DNA of 64,000 nt, from contig NC_135552.1 in the NCBI RefSeq assembly GCF_964340395.1, positions 20,652,181-20,716,180 on the forward strand. Direction: 5' to 3'. The notes beneath the pieces were generated by a model, which did not search any database, was not told where the DNA came from, and was given only the letters and a program-made list of their open reading frames with translations. Positions within the stretch are counted from its first letter, which is position 1; each line of letters opens with the position of its first letter. Shown here piece by piece: positions 20,166-51,936 of the stretch. This DNA is from Glandiceps talaboti. Its lineage: Eukaryota > Hemichordata > Enteropneusta > Spengelidae. The position numbers and the translations under genes were made by a program.

Positions 20166-21261
20166 ATTGAAATATCAGATACACTATGGTTGACATTGGA
20201 ATGATGTGCATGTATTTGTTGTTTCAATATTCGCACAACGTTGAATTTTTCAATTTTGAATTACCAATCCTGACCTATGGAACATTGTGTATCAGCTCAA
20301 GAAAGAGAAACAAACGCGTAAAAATTCTACATTGCATTAACTGTCTCGATATTTCAAAATTTGGAACTGGGTTGGGCAACTTTCTGTGCTATTTTGAAAT
20401 AAACACACAATGAGCCCATCACTGTTACAGCAGACACTTAAAACTCGATGACGGACATCCGTTTGAAGCTCTACTACGGAGACTATATCGATTTGAGATC
20501 CCAAGTCGACGTCAATAGAGCGCAAAGCCACATTGCATTTGAGATTTTAGTATCCATGGAAAGATGTAATTAAATATTTCAAATTCAAATGTCACCCACA
20601 ATGGGTAATGCCAGATCACACAAGTTCACACAGTCTTTGACAAAATGTAAATACAATAAATACTCTATATCAAACTCAACATTTTGTTTGAGAAGATGGC
20701 CGGCAGTTCTTTGCCTACTTCAGCCATTTCCACCACTAAAATTAACTCTGCCAGTAACATGATCTAAAAGGTTCGATTTCTGCAAAATTTCGTTCGATGC
20801 ATACGTACCTTCGAATATGCAACATATTTCCCCATATCTCTACTTGAACTGTTTAGAAATAGAAGAAAGCGTCGAAAAGAATAATGGAAAATACTTACAG
20901 TTGTTTTCAGTTTCTGGAGTTTGTCCGAGAATTAAGGCTGACCACTCACCAAATTTTTGTACTATGTATGTATGAATGGATCGGAATTACTAACTGAGTC
21001 TTCTCTCCAGCAATGCAATGCCCTCTAATACATGTACGATTGAGGTATTTTAAAAGTTGATGTATAACACATATTGGTAGAGATTTAATTTCTACCTAAC
21101 ACCCCATACGTACACACCACAACTAATCACCTAAATTAAAGTGTTTACACTATTTTTTTAATTCAACCAACGAACTGAATATTGTTTTTAGTGTACGGCA
21201 ATGTTAGCTATGTTACCTCAATAGAAGATGCTGGGCAACATAAATCGGTAGGTGCTACCAA

Positions 21262-21924
21262 TATGGCAAGTACGCCACGTGATGCTGAGACACCTGTATC
21301 CCGTACTACTGGGAATTGCAATATTTCACTGAGTAACCGTCGGATTCCAGTAATTCTCTTGTAATGTTATCGTCTTCTATCTTACTGGCTGGCATATCCA
21401 TACAGCTAAGTGAAATTATCGCAAGACTCCAAAAGCTTGAAAACTTGCACGAAAACATTCAACAATTGGATAACAACACGGTTGCAATCAAAACTTCTAT
21501 GGAATTTATGAATTCTCAGTTCGAACAATTCAGAAGACAGATTACCAGACTAGAAAGTAATAACAAGAAACTAACTGAGGAAAATGAAAATCTCAGAGAA
21601 AGACTTGAAAACCTTGAATCTAGCAAAGATGACCTCGATCAGTATATTCGACGGGACAACTTGGAAATTCATGGCATACCAGAGGAAGATGGTGAGAACA
21701 CAGATGATATTGCTTTCAAAGTCATCAAAGTAATAGTCATTAACACAACAATGAATGATATTGACGTTTCACATCGCATCGGAACAAAGACGAGCTCAAG
21801 AACCAATCCGCATCAACCATCTGGCCGACCCCGCCCCATTATCATTCGCTTCACCAATAGGCGCTCCAGAACCGTGTTTTCAGCAAGAAAAGGAATCTAC
21901 AGAATACAACTACATGGAACCTAG
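21262..21924 (+). pseudogene. LINE ORF1: coiled coil plus nucleic-acid-binding domain
   Basis: A first part, starting MASTPRDAETPVSRT at 21,262, shifts frame at about 21,355 into a 186-residue frame (21,364-21,924). That frame has a coiled coil (LQKLENLHENIQQLDNN to LRERLENLESSKDDLDQ), then YIRRDNLEIHGIPE and VSHRIG...RPIIIRFTNR. The two latter motifs are typical of L1-type ORF1 RNA-binding domains also found in CR1/L2 elements. The C-terminus runs on in another frame to about 22,030. It would coat LINE RNA. Confidence 0.82.
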
Positions 21925-22208
21925 GCTTTGAAGAACAAAATAAGATCTACATAAACGAAAACTTGACCCAGAGAAGAAGACTGTTATTCGGTAAGGCCAA
22001 CGAAAAGAGAAAGCAAAAACAATGGAAATTTTTGTGGACTCAGAATGGCAAAATCTTAGCACGTAAAAACACCACAACACAAATAGTAAACAAAACATTG
22101 ACAGTGATAGTGATATCACCAAAATAGTGAAAATTGTATATCCATGTCGTTGCATTGCCATAACTTATCTTCAATTTATTCACTTGTAGTTTTCCCCGAA
22201 GCCAATGG

Positions 22209-23330
22209 ATGAATGATATAGATAGTTTCCATAAATACACCTGTGAGACCTATTCTGTTGAAAAGTTCAATGACTCCTTTTCTCATTCGTCCAATTCTCC
22301 ACTGTCAATTATTCATCTCAACATACGTTCCTTGAACAAAAACTTTGAGCAACTTCGCCATTTTTGCAAAGATACTCTGTCAACAAAACTCAAAATCATT
22401 GCGTTATCAGAGACTTGGAAGTTCACAAACTCTTCATACCACACTATCAGCTGATCACAAATTGAAGACAAAACGGGGCTCAGGGAGGAGGAGTAGCAAT
22501 GTATGTAAGTGACTCCTTGGATTTTCTAGTGATTAGTGGGATTGAAATCCCAAACACTGAGTGTTTATGGCTTGAATTTCAATTACACTCTGGCAAATTT
22601 ACTCTTTGTATGTTATAAAGAAAACCAGCCACCAACATTGATGATTTCAACTACTCTCTTTATCTTTCTTTACAGACCAAAAACTTTACAAGATCTAACT
22701 GTCTTCTCATTGGTGACTTCAACATCGACTTTGATAGTCGTGATTCACCGAGGATAAGACACCACTTTGATGGCCTCTCTTCTCTCAACTTCCAACAACT
22801 AATAAGTGTGCCCACCCGTATTTCTCAAACCTCTTCTACCATTATCGATCATGTTTACTCAAATATCACCGATCACTTTATTCAGTGTGGTACAATCACT
22901 GCTGACATTACTGATCATTCCCTACTTTCACATTCATTGAAGACATTGATCATATATTCATTAAGGAAAGGTTTTCCTATGCAAGGGACTACTCACGTTA
23001 TGACGCCAATAGCTTTCAACAAATTCTAGCTGTTAGTGACTGGTCAAATGTTTATGCTTCAGCAGACGTTAATACAGCATATGATATGTTCATTATTACT
23101 TTTGAAAATGCTTGTTCACAAATTGGCCCACTCGCCAGGAGGAGATTTAATTCAAAGTCCCCTCGTAAACCATGGATTACACGTGCTCTTTGCAAATCTA
23201 TTAAACACAAGCACGCCCTTTACTCACGTCTCGTCAAAAGCAATCTCGACCCTGGTCTTAAAAAAACATTATAGTCGCTACAAAAATCTCCTAACGACTC
23301 TTTTGAGGAAATCAAAGAAATAATATTATT
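22209..23330 (+). pseudogene. LINE ORF2 endonuclease region, frameshifted
   Basis: Endonuclease motifs appear in several frames: IIHLNIRSLNKNF and IIALSETW in 22,209-22,454, GGGVAMYVSDSLDFLV near 22,480, IGDFNIDFDSR near 22,710, and SSTIIDHVYSN with TDHSLL in 22,808-23,029. These belong to the apurinic-endonuclease-like domain of LINE ORF2. At least four frame changes separate them. Confidence 0.82.
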
Positions 23331-23435
23331 CGAATTTAATTACTCAAACTACGTACGACTCAACCAAACTATGGAATACTATAAATGCACTAACAGGCAA
23401 AATATCTAGTACTCGCACCAAACTCCCTAAACATC

Positions 23436-24680
23436 TTGAAATTCCAAATCACCAAAAATCATTCTGACATAGTTACAGACCCTAGTCAAATTTTACATAG
23501 TTTTAATACTTTCTTAACCAACATAGGGGAAGACCTCGCAAACAAAATACACACAACAACCAGTCATGCTTCCTTTCTTGGTCACACTAGTAATCATTCA
23601 TTCTTTCTCCACCCTGTCATTAAAGAGGACATTGAGACTGAACTAAGAAAACTAGATCCACATAAAGCATGTGGTCATGATGGTAAAACCGTACGTCTTT
23701 TACGTGACGCCGCCCCTCTTATCAGTTACCCTCTTGCTTACATTGCCAATTTATCCTTAACAACAGGTACATTCCCAACTAACATGAAACTTGCTAAAGT
23801 CATTCCTCTTTATAAGAGAGGCTCACCATATAATACAAACAACTATCGTCCCATCTCTATCCTCCCATCTCTTAGTAAACTTTTTGAGAAAATTGTAAAC
23901 AAGCAGTTGGTACATTTTCTTGACATTTTCAATATCCTGCATAGGGAACAATACGGTTTTAGAAAATCACATAGCACCAAACTCTCGCTCATTGACTTAG
24001 CCTATGACCTGTTGAATGAATTTGATAAAGGTAATTTTGTCCTCGGAATCTCTTAGTAAACTTTTTGAGAAAATTGTAAACAAGCAGTTGGTACATTTTC
24101 TTGACAGTTTCAATATCCTGCATAGGGAACAATACGGTTTTAGAAAATCACATAGCACCAAACTCTCGCTCATTGACTTAGTCTATGACCTGTTGAATGA
24201 ATTTGATAAAGGTAATTTTGTTCTCGGAATCTTCCTTGATCTCACAAAGGCTTTTGACACAATCAATCACTCTATCCTTCTTTCTAAACTTTCTCATATT
24301 GGTGTTAGAGGCACTCCTCTAAAATGGTTCGAAAGTTATCTCTCCAATAGACGCCAATATGTATCTGCTGCAGGACACAACTCCTCTATTCTACAAATTA
24401 AGTATGGAGTTCCCAAAGGATCTATTCTCGGCCACCTATTGTTTCTAATTTACATAAACGACCTTCCAAACTGTTCAAACTTCTTTAACTTTAAACTTTT
24501 TGCCGATGATTCCAATCTTTTCCATGCCTATGAGAATAACTCTTTTAACGCAACAGAGGCAAACGTCCATCTCACAAATGTCGAAAATGGTGCAATGCAA
24601 ACAGACTCACAATAAACTATTCCAAAAAAAATTATATGCTTCTTTCACCTCATCATAAACGTATCAATCACCATGATGAT
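23436..24680 (+). pseudogene. LINE ORF2 reverse transcriptase, internally duplicated and truncated
   Basis: The motifs run in order: YRPISILPSLSKLFEKIVN, QYGFRKSHSTKLSLIDLAYD, then after a repeat FLDLTKAFDTINHSIL, YGVPKGSILGHLLFLIYIND and LFADDSNLF. A stretch of about 177 bases (23,868-24,044) is repeated directly at 24,045-24,222, which breaks the frame. Another frameshift lies near 24,600. The thumb and C-terminal parts are missing. Confidence 0.88.
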
Positions 24681-24687
24681 CTTTACA

Positions 24688-24787
24688 CGATACGATGCGA
24701 TACGATGCGATACGAGGCGGCGAGGCGAGGCGAGGCAAGGCAAAGCAAGGCAATAATATATCATATCATATCATATCATATCATATC
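24688..24787. repeat. Compound five-base microsatellite
   Basis: GATAC/GATGC units grade into GAGGC/AAGGC units and then ATCAT units. It marks the truncation point of the LINE. Confidence 0.9.
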
Positions 24788-26741
24788 TATAATGCAACAC
24801 AGACGTACAATAACAAAGACTTTACACATTTATTAATATTTTGCAATTTATTGAGTTACAAACAAGGACTTGGCATATGTTGTTTCACATTGATTTTTCA
24901 AGTATGACGCTATGATAAATTGTTTTATAAATTAAAATTCCAAAATAAATGCCCAACCCTCATCCATATGGCCACTATAATATGCAAAGATATAAATCAG
25001 TGTTCATCTGTATTTACACTTGTCTACATTTGTTTTTGTGGAACGGCAACTTAAAAATCATTTTAAACAATTAATCACTGTCATCTTCAGATAATCCTAT
25101 TTTTGTAAATTACAATTGAGTTTAATATCCACTGGCAGTGTTCCCGCTAAACTTATCTGCGCGCTACTCGCGCAAGGTCTCCGTCTGCTTTCGCAGTAAC
25201 ACACATAAATGTCAAAAAACACACACATATTACATAATGGCAAATGACGAACGTGTGAAATAACATGATACACATAAAGCAACTTTCGCGATTTCATTAT
25301 TTTTTCTCGAATACGTAAAAAAAAGTTTGGGTCGGCAGAGAAAAACTAGGTGGGGTAGGGTAACCAGAACCAAATAATTTTTTAGGCATCATATAAGGCA
25401 ATTTGCAAATCAATTATTTTACATTCGGCACCTAGTAAGGGAGGGGGGGTGATTGATAGAATACATTGTACCCTTTGTGGTCAGTAACAGCTCACAGTCG
25501 CCAAGCACTAAAGATGAGATTGCATCAGGTCTTATAAGCAGAATATTGTGACTTTTTTCAAAGAACTGGTGTGCACTGATGTGAGGGCAACCTGTTAGGC
25601 GAACACCTGTGGCAACATGGTTTGTTTGAAATTCTGTACAATACAGAGAGGGCAAATCTAAAGGAAACTTTAATATCTGCGGGTTTTTTTTATTTTTGGA
25701 GAAAAAGGACTCTATGGGTGTCCGGATTGCTTGATGCTCGACTCTCTAGAACACAATTATTTACACTGTAGGATCACTTTAAAATGTTGGGACTTTATTA
25801 GAAATGTTATTTGTAAACTTTACCAAGGTGATGTTTGAATTTCTGATCAGAATATTAGTTTTACAGAATCTCTTGAAAGTATCACAAACTATATAGATTG
25901 TAAAACTGCCCCAGCTTTTAATTCTACTGGGTATTAAAGTGGAGTATCCACAAATACTGGATATCAGGAAGTAGTATTCCTATAGAAATTCTTATTAAGA
26001 ATGAATATGTATGAGGTGTGACATTAAAAAGAAGCTAGAAAGCAAACACAATGTTTCAGAATATTTTGAAAAACCAATGGGATTGATGTAACCTGTTTTA
26101 TTTGCCTTTGGTATCTGTATATAAGACTTTTCGATAAAAACTTTTTTTTTAAATCTGAAGTTTTGAAGAAAAAGCGATTTATGGGATGAAAGTCATGAAC
26201 AATTTATCCATAATCTCTGACAGGTCATTTGATTTTATTTGCCGAAAGGGCATTTCTTTGTAAAACATACACCACATTACTCAAAATCGAGATGAACGAG
26301 AACAAATGAAATCATGACAAAATCATTTCGGTTTATGACAAGCTTTATTATACAACACTCTACTACGTATTGAAAAAGGAAAGAGAAACACAGACAAGAT
26401 GGGCATTATTAAAGAAGTTGTGTTGTTGCGAAACAATTTATTATAGGTAGTATTAAGGTTGAGGATGGGATGTCCGAATCCACTTGTCTCGCAAAACATC
26501 CCCACTTACGTATTTCCAATTTCATCGTAAAAGTAGCACAAAAAGGGGTAACACTAGAAAGTCCTTATCCATTCACCCATTGCTGAATGAAAAGACTTAC
26601 TTAACTAGAATGTGAGTTTTTAATAATATTTGGTGCTTTGTTTATATATAACTTTTCCCAGTGATTGGTGTAAATTATAGATAAACGCTTGGTGTCACTA
26701 ACTAGTACTGTATTTTCTTGTAATACTTCTACACACAGATG

Positions 26742-26742
<1 letters not shown>

Positions 26743-26796
<54 letters not shown>

Positions 26797-26894
26797 CCCC
26801 CTCCCTCCGAACCAACCAACCAACCAACCTACCTACCTACCTAACTACCTACCTACCTACATACATACATACCTAACTACCTACATACCTACAT

Positions 26895-26931
<37 letters not shown>

Positions 26932-26936
26932 TAGAC
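26743..26936. repeat. Compound microsatellite (CA)n-(CCAA)n-(CTAC)n-(CAGA)n
   Basis: Contiguous runs of four related repeat units, probably grown by slippage and point change from one another. Confidence 0.95.
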
Positions 26937-27151
26937 AGATTCTGCATACATTGGTTTACTACTATTTCAAGGTATATGGGACTACTCCAATAAACCTGCC
27001 AGGAACATCTTCTCAATGCAAATATTTCCACCATGACCACAGTGTCTTTAGGAATATATTTGAGTGGTATGTCGGTTTTTGACAGACAGACCGGCCTAGA
27101 CATCCCTATCTTTGTGTATGTAATGGTTAATGGACGAAAGAAGGGCTATTG

Positions 27152-27214
27152 TGTAGATATTGCACCAATCTCGTGCTCTGCTGTGATCTGCACTCGGTTG
27201 GTGCAATATCTACA
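27152..27214. repeat. Short hairpin element, copy 1
   Basis: TGTAGATATTGCACCAATC pairs with GGTTGGTGCAATATCTACA. Together with the preceding GGTTAATGGACGAAAGAAGG phrase it is repeated at 30,181-30,270, again in a TRPM-like intron or flank. Confidence 0.75.
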
Positions 27215-27245
27215 CTGTATACTTATATTCAAAATGACGTTCGAA

Positions 27246-47054
<19,809 letters not shown>

Positions 47055-47103
47055 CGTCGATATCTCCCTTATGTTTTTGTTCCCAGGTCTGTTTTAACAT
47101 AAT

Positions 47104-49142
47104 CTGAAATTGGGAAGAGGGTAAAGCAAACGTTTTGCTAAGAAAAGAACAGAGTGTAAAGAGTGCTGTTGGTTGCTGACATTAGGAAAAATTGTGTGTT
47201 TCCGATATTTCGACTGACCCTAGTTTAGGCCCTAAACCCTACCCATTTTTTAAAACATTTCAGTACATATTTAAGCAAAGTTTTGAAAGCGATATCTCTT
47301 CTTTGCTTACGACATTCTTTCAATTTGATGATGGTAGTAAATTCTATTAATGTTCAGTTTCAGAGTTTGCCAATTTTAAAAATGACTTTTAATTCAATAA
47401 CGCGTAAAAGTGTAGTTGTATATAGCTCTCAAAATATCAACGTTTTAGACGGGAGAACCAACCTAGCGGCTGTGGGGAGGGTGTGGGAAGGTTGTCCCCC
47501 TGCAACGGATAGGATTGTTTTTGAAATAAGGGCATGTAGGAGGACATGGCCATTTAGATGCATACCGTACACATTTTTGAAAACCATAGAATACTTGAAT
47601 ATTGTCTTCAATACCCCAATTTTACTCTCAGTACATTATTATATATTGTCTACATTTTAACCTATAAAGAGATATTAAAGCACACACGCATTTGCGCACT
47701 GAAGAGAAAGGGAGATTAGACAGCGCCTACAACGGCAGATCTGTCAGGCTACCTTCTAAATGTGAAGAATTGATTTTACAGTGCACACATGCATTACTGC
47801 GGCTTAACCTCCTTGACTGTTAAACTATCCGTTATCACATATCAAACCATTGAACAATTGACAAAAGTCATGATCTCATGATTATCAATCACACTTGATG
47901 GCCCATGAAAGAGGAACAAAAACTTACAAAATCCCGATATATACGCCGGGGTATTATATCATTAAAAATCCTCGCATATCTGGAACCATTCCAAGTGTGC
48001 AGAACTAAATAACCTCTGATCTATAAAGAAACACACGGGATTACAACTAACAACATTTCAACGAGCTCCGTACATCAAATACATGTACTTTACACGAAAC
48101 ATCACATTCAGACAAGGACCGTTATCAGGCACATGCGGGTACGAAGGTACCCTAGCTATAAAGTACCGATATTACTATGCTTTGTACTGATAAAGCGTAC
48201 CACAATCGAAATAAACGCCTTCCTTCTGACATATGCCTGCTGCACCTGAAGTCAAATACCTTTATTTCTACCTTTGACATTGTTGACATAAACAGCATGG
48301 TAATAAAGACCCATTTTAGTTACACATGAATGCCTGTGACTACACCAATGAACCAATGATTCGTTAGCGTTTTGACTCAGCTGACTTACAATTAAGTCGC
48401 CTATATAAAAAACTAAAAAATGTACAAATAAGACAGTTTCTGTTTCACTTATACTACAGAGTTACAATCGATTACTTTTATATGTTAAACTAATGATTGC
48501 TACTGCCAACGATTGATTCTTATTTTTTCAGGCTGGCCAGTTAATACAACTGCCGACATCATGCACACGCAGTACGAAACTACCGACCATAGCCATACCA
48601 CAAGGTACCCTTGGGGATCGGAAGGGAGCCTGTTATAAACAAGGAAAGTAAAGAAGTGAATTGGATTTAATAATAATTAGCAGGTTGGAACAGCAGAGGC
48701 TTGTGTTACACACCATGGTTTGATAAGAACAGTTTTATATGGCATGTGTGCATGAAATGCCAGGGGATCGTCTATGTTTTTGAATGTGAACTATTATGTA
48801 AAGAGGCAATACAGTTGTTCTTATCAAATAATGAAATGTAATACAAGTGTCTGCTGTTCCAACATGCTGAGCCAAGTGTTATTAATCCAATCCAGTTGTT
48901 CACTTTTCCTGTTTGTAACAGGTTCCGTTCGCCAATGGTCTGATGTCGGCAGCTGCATTTCCTTCAGATAAAATCTAGAATTTATCAGGTAAGACAAAAT
49001 CAGCTTTGCCTTTTCCCTCTTGACCTATCAAGCTATTCATGAATCTTTGTAAGCTCCACCCACACCTTTACGTGTCTTTTAGCAAACTTAAATTTGTGTC
49101 TGCTGACGGTGAAATGTAAAAAGGTAAAAGAAAATCGTGTGA
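47104..49142. other. Upstream flank of the TRPM-like gene
   Basis: Likely promoter, 5' non-coding exon and intron of the TRPM-like gene, but I cannot place a start site. It also holds an inverted fragment of the 45 kb transposon interior (about 47,540-47,635) and the MITE at 48,550-48,951. Confidence 0.45.
48550..48951. mobile_element. MITE with long inverted repeats
   Basis: The ends are CTGCCGACATCA and TGATGTCGGCAG. Inner arms of about 90 bases also pair (GGTTGGAACAGCAG with CTGCTGTTCCAAC, and TTTGATAAGAACA with TGTTCTTATCAAA). There is no ORF. Confidence 0.82.
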
Positions 49143-50456
49143 TAAACATGGCGATGGTACAGTGTGCAAATCTAGAAGAAATAGACTACGTGTTGTTGTG
49201 ACGTGTGTAATGACGTATGCATACACAGGAGATATAAACAACGTATATCTCTATCTGTTCCCACTCTACTGGTAGAATGCACGTTGATGGAGTCTGTATA
49301 CATGTATAAGTCAAAGTGAAGGACATTGAAAACATGATACTTACACAAATCAATTACCAAGGATTGGTACAAGTTGATAAGTTATCTTGTATTCTTTAGG
49401 TTGCTTATAGTGACCACCGTTGGACGGATCACCAAGTTTTATGCCTAATGTTATCACGTGATAGTCCCAACATATATTAATACGTCAATTCGCTTCTACA
49501 CCAATCGTAATCTTGATCCAATACAACAAAACATTATCTTTCACACCAACCTTTCAGATGAGAACAATTTTTGGCACAGCATCAAGTTACGCCTCATAAT
49601 CCATATCAAACTCATTGTAAATTGAAATTCAATGAACAAAGAAGTTCTTTTAACTCAAAAGCTCGAGCTTTCATCTCCAAGATGTGAGATTATTTAATAT
49701 TATATGTAAACTTTAAGTGTGAAGACATAACACTGTAAGAAAATGTAACTAATTTGTATTTAACGGCACGGACCCTAAAATCAGCGCCTCCATCAATCAG
49801 AAAATGTTGAATTTGCACACAGAATGTAGTCATTCACTGGACACGTCATGAAAGAATACGTGGCGAACGCTGTCACTGAAAATAGAACTTGGTATTAATT
49901 TACACGTGACAGTTACTGCCTAATGTAACCTGACGTTATCAGATACAATCATCGAAGGTGTGCCAATAGTGTCGATTGCTGTGTATATGTTTGTTGACAA
50001 CCCATGACTTTGTAATTTGTCATCCTACGACAAAGTCTCACAGACACCTTTCCTCAATACAGTAGTAGTATTGTTTAACTCTCGCTAGCTGGTTACTAGG
50101 GCCGTTGCAATAAATTGAACAGAGTGCAACATTATATTGATACTCGAGAAAGAGGAACAACAATGAAAAAATACAACTCATTTACAGTTCTCCTTAAACA
50201 CTCAGATAAGCATAGTTGTTTTTTATCTCACTAACACATGCCCTTCTTACTTGTCTGTGATTTGACCTGGGATAATAGGATAATAGAAAATAAATAAGCC
50301 ATTATATACCGCTGTGTATATGCTTGATAATAACCTAATATTTAGCAATTGGTAACATTCTCGTCTTGTTACGAATATTATATATATATATATATATATA
50401 TAACTCGGAGAGTATCAATCTGCTTAGACAGTGCTCTATACTGCAGTGGCAGAGCG

Positions 50457-50545
<89 letters not shown>

Positions 50546-50577
50546 CAAAGTGAGTTGGTTGGAACTTGGGGTGCTAA

Positions 50578-50620
50578 GTTGTAACTCCGAGTTTCACGCT
50601 CAATGCGTTCATCAGACAAC
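50578..50620 (-). ncRNA. Hammerhead ribozyme motif, best-paired copy
   Basis: Read on the minus strand: stem I GTTGT...ACAAC (five pairs), core CTGATGA, stem II ACGC...GCGT (four pairs, ATTGA loop), GAAA, and stem III ACT/AGT with a CGG loop. Cleavage is predicted after the T at 50,583. All core residues of the hammerhead consensus are present. The tiny stem III is typical of Penelope-like element ribozymes. Confidence 0.8.
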
Positions 50621-50737
50621 TGTCAGCTACTCGTTGTGTTACTGTATTTGTACAGTAACACAACGAGTAGAGTATCAGTGCTCTATACCGCAGTGGCAGA
50701 GCGCAATATTTTTTTGATAGTTCTGGAACTCTTTCTT

Positions 50738-50781
50738 GGTTGTAACTCGGAGTTTCACGCATAGTGCGATCATCAGAGAAC
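50738..50781 (-). ncRNA. Hammerhead-like motif, degenerate
   Basis: CTGATGA, a CGC/GCG stem II, GAAA and the small stem III are kept, but stem I pairing is poor. It forms the left arm of a large palindrome with the motif at 50,794-50,836. Confidence 0.6.
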
Positions 50782-50793
50782 TGATGATCGCAC

Positions 50794-50836
50794 AATGTCT
50801 GATGATCGCACTATGCGTGAAACTCCGAGTTACAAC
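50794..50836 (+). ncRNA. Hammerhead-like motif, opposite strand
   Basis: The same core as the motif at 50,738 but on the plus strand, with about three stem I pairs. The head-to-head pair spans 50,711-50,866. Confidence 0.6.
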
Positions 50837-50861
50837 CAAGAAAGAGTTCCCGAACTATCAA

Positions 50862-50953
<92 letters not shown>

Positions 50954-51612
50954 GTAAAATAGATACGCAGCAGCAACCTTCGACAATTATATTGCCCATC
51001 GAGCTAGACACTGATGTATATCTCAGCTACCAATTTCTGACAAAATTCAAAGTTTTCACTACACTGGTACTGTCTGCATGTGAAACACAGAATTTGGATG
51101 TACTCTGAGTATATCGCGTTGTAACTTCAAATTGAACGTTTAGAATGTGAACATTGATGGGTTTCGTTGTCACTCGATTGAAGGGTTTCAAAGAAACCTT
51201 CAAAGGCATTGTTAGTGAATTAAATGTAACGTACAATGTGAGTTCTTTGGAAAGTGTATTTCATTTCTCACTGTTGCTTACTACAACGACTGAATATGTG
51301 TTTCCATTCATGATATACCTGAATTGACGATGTGTCAAAATAGACAAATCAATTACGTGTATAGCTCTTAATAGACAACTGAGAAATTAGTCTTGTAATA
51401 AGACCTCGGGTCTGTTCTCCGAGGGTTGCCGAACACAAGCCGAATGATGAGATCCTTCGGGTTTTGTTCGGCAACATCGGACTATTAAAACGCCCTCGAT
51501 TGCACGGTACCGTTGGTGCAAAACAACCTTCGGTCGCTTGTAATATCAGAAGAAAGCCCGAAGATCTAGGTAGCAGCTAGACAACTGAATATCAGATACA
51601 CTGCGGTTAACA

Positions 51613-51936
51613 TTGGAATGCGAATCGTGTGCATATTTTTGTTGTTTCAATATTCGCACAACGATGAATTTTTCAATTTTCATCATATATTGTAACATCG
51701 ATTGTTCAATGCCAGGCAGTGTTTTATCACCAATAGTTCGTTTATTTATATACAGACATGTCCAAAGTCTAAAAATCTCTGAATTACCAATCCTGACCTA
51801 TGGAACATTGTGTATCAGTTCAAGAAAGAGGAACAAACGCGTAAAAATTCTCCATTGCTTTAACTGTCTCGATACTTCAAAATTTGGGACTGGGTTGGGC
51901 AACTTTCTGTACTATTTTGAAATAAACACACTATGA
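51613..51936 (+). other. ORF partly conserved between the two duplicated blocks
   Basis: The last 57 or so codons (from ELPILTYGTLCISSRKRNKR) match the frame at 20,248-20,413 without gaps, with a few synonymous and a few replacing differences. The ATG parts differ. AATAAA overlaps its 3' end. It may be a terminal exon or chance. Confidence 0.3.

Larger units (their letters stand above)
21235..24690 (+). mobile_element. Degenerate two-ORF LINE (CR1/L2-like)
   Basis: The order is ORF1 (about 21,262-21,924), endonuclease (22,209-23,330) and reverse transcriptase (23,436-24,680), all on the plus strand and broken by several frameshifts. The left boundary is set by loss of homology with block copy 2 near 21,235. 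The 3' end is cut off inside the reverse transcriptase at a GATAC/GAGGC microsatellite, so this copy is dead. Confidence 0.88.
24790..27245. other. Region beyond the TRPM-like gene stop, no gene seen
   Basis: Apart from microsatellites there is nothing with coding support. Minus-strand AATAAA signals at 26,344-26,349 and 25,795-25,800 could end the TRPM-like transcript, which would make this its 3' UTR and intergenic space. That assignment is a guess. Confidence 0.4.
50379..50948. mobile_element. (TA)n arrays with hammerhead-bearing Penelope-like or retrozyme-like modules
   Basis: Three (TA)n runs (50,379-50,402, 50,459-50,542, 50,865-50,948) enclose repeated modules. The module parts are AGTATCAATCTGCTTAGACA plus CAGTGGCAGAGCGCAATA (50,409-50,460, partly again at 50,673-50,707), a hammerhead unit, and a tail AAGAAAGAGTTCC. 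A perfect foldback (ACTCGTTGTGTTACTGTA and complement) sits at 50,629-50,670. No reverse transcriptase is present, so these are non-autonomous or 5'-truncated copies. Confidence 0.65.
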
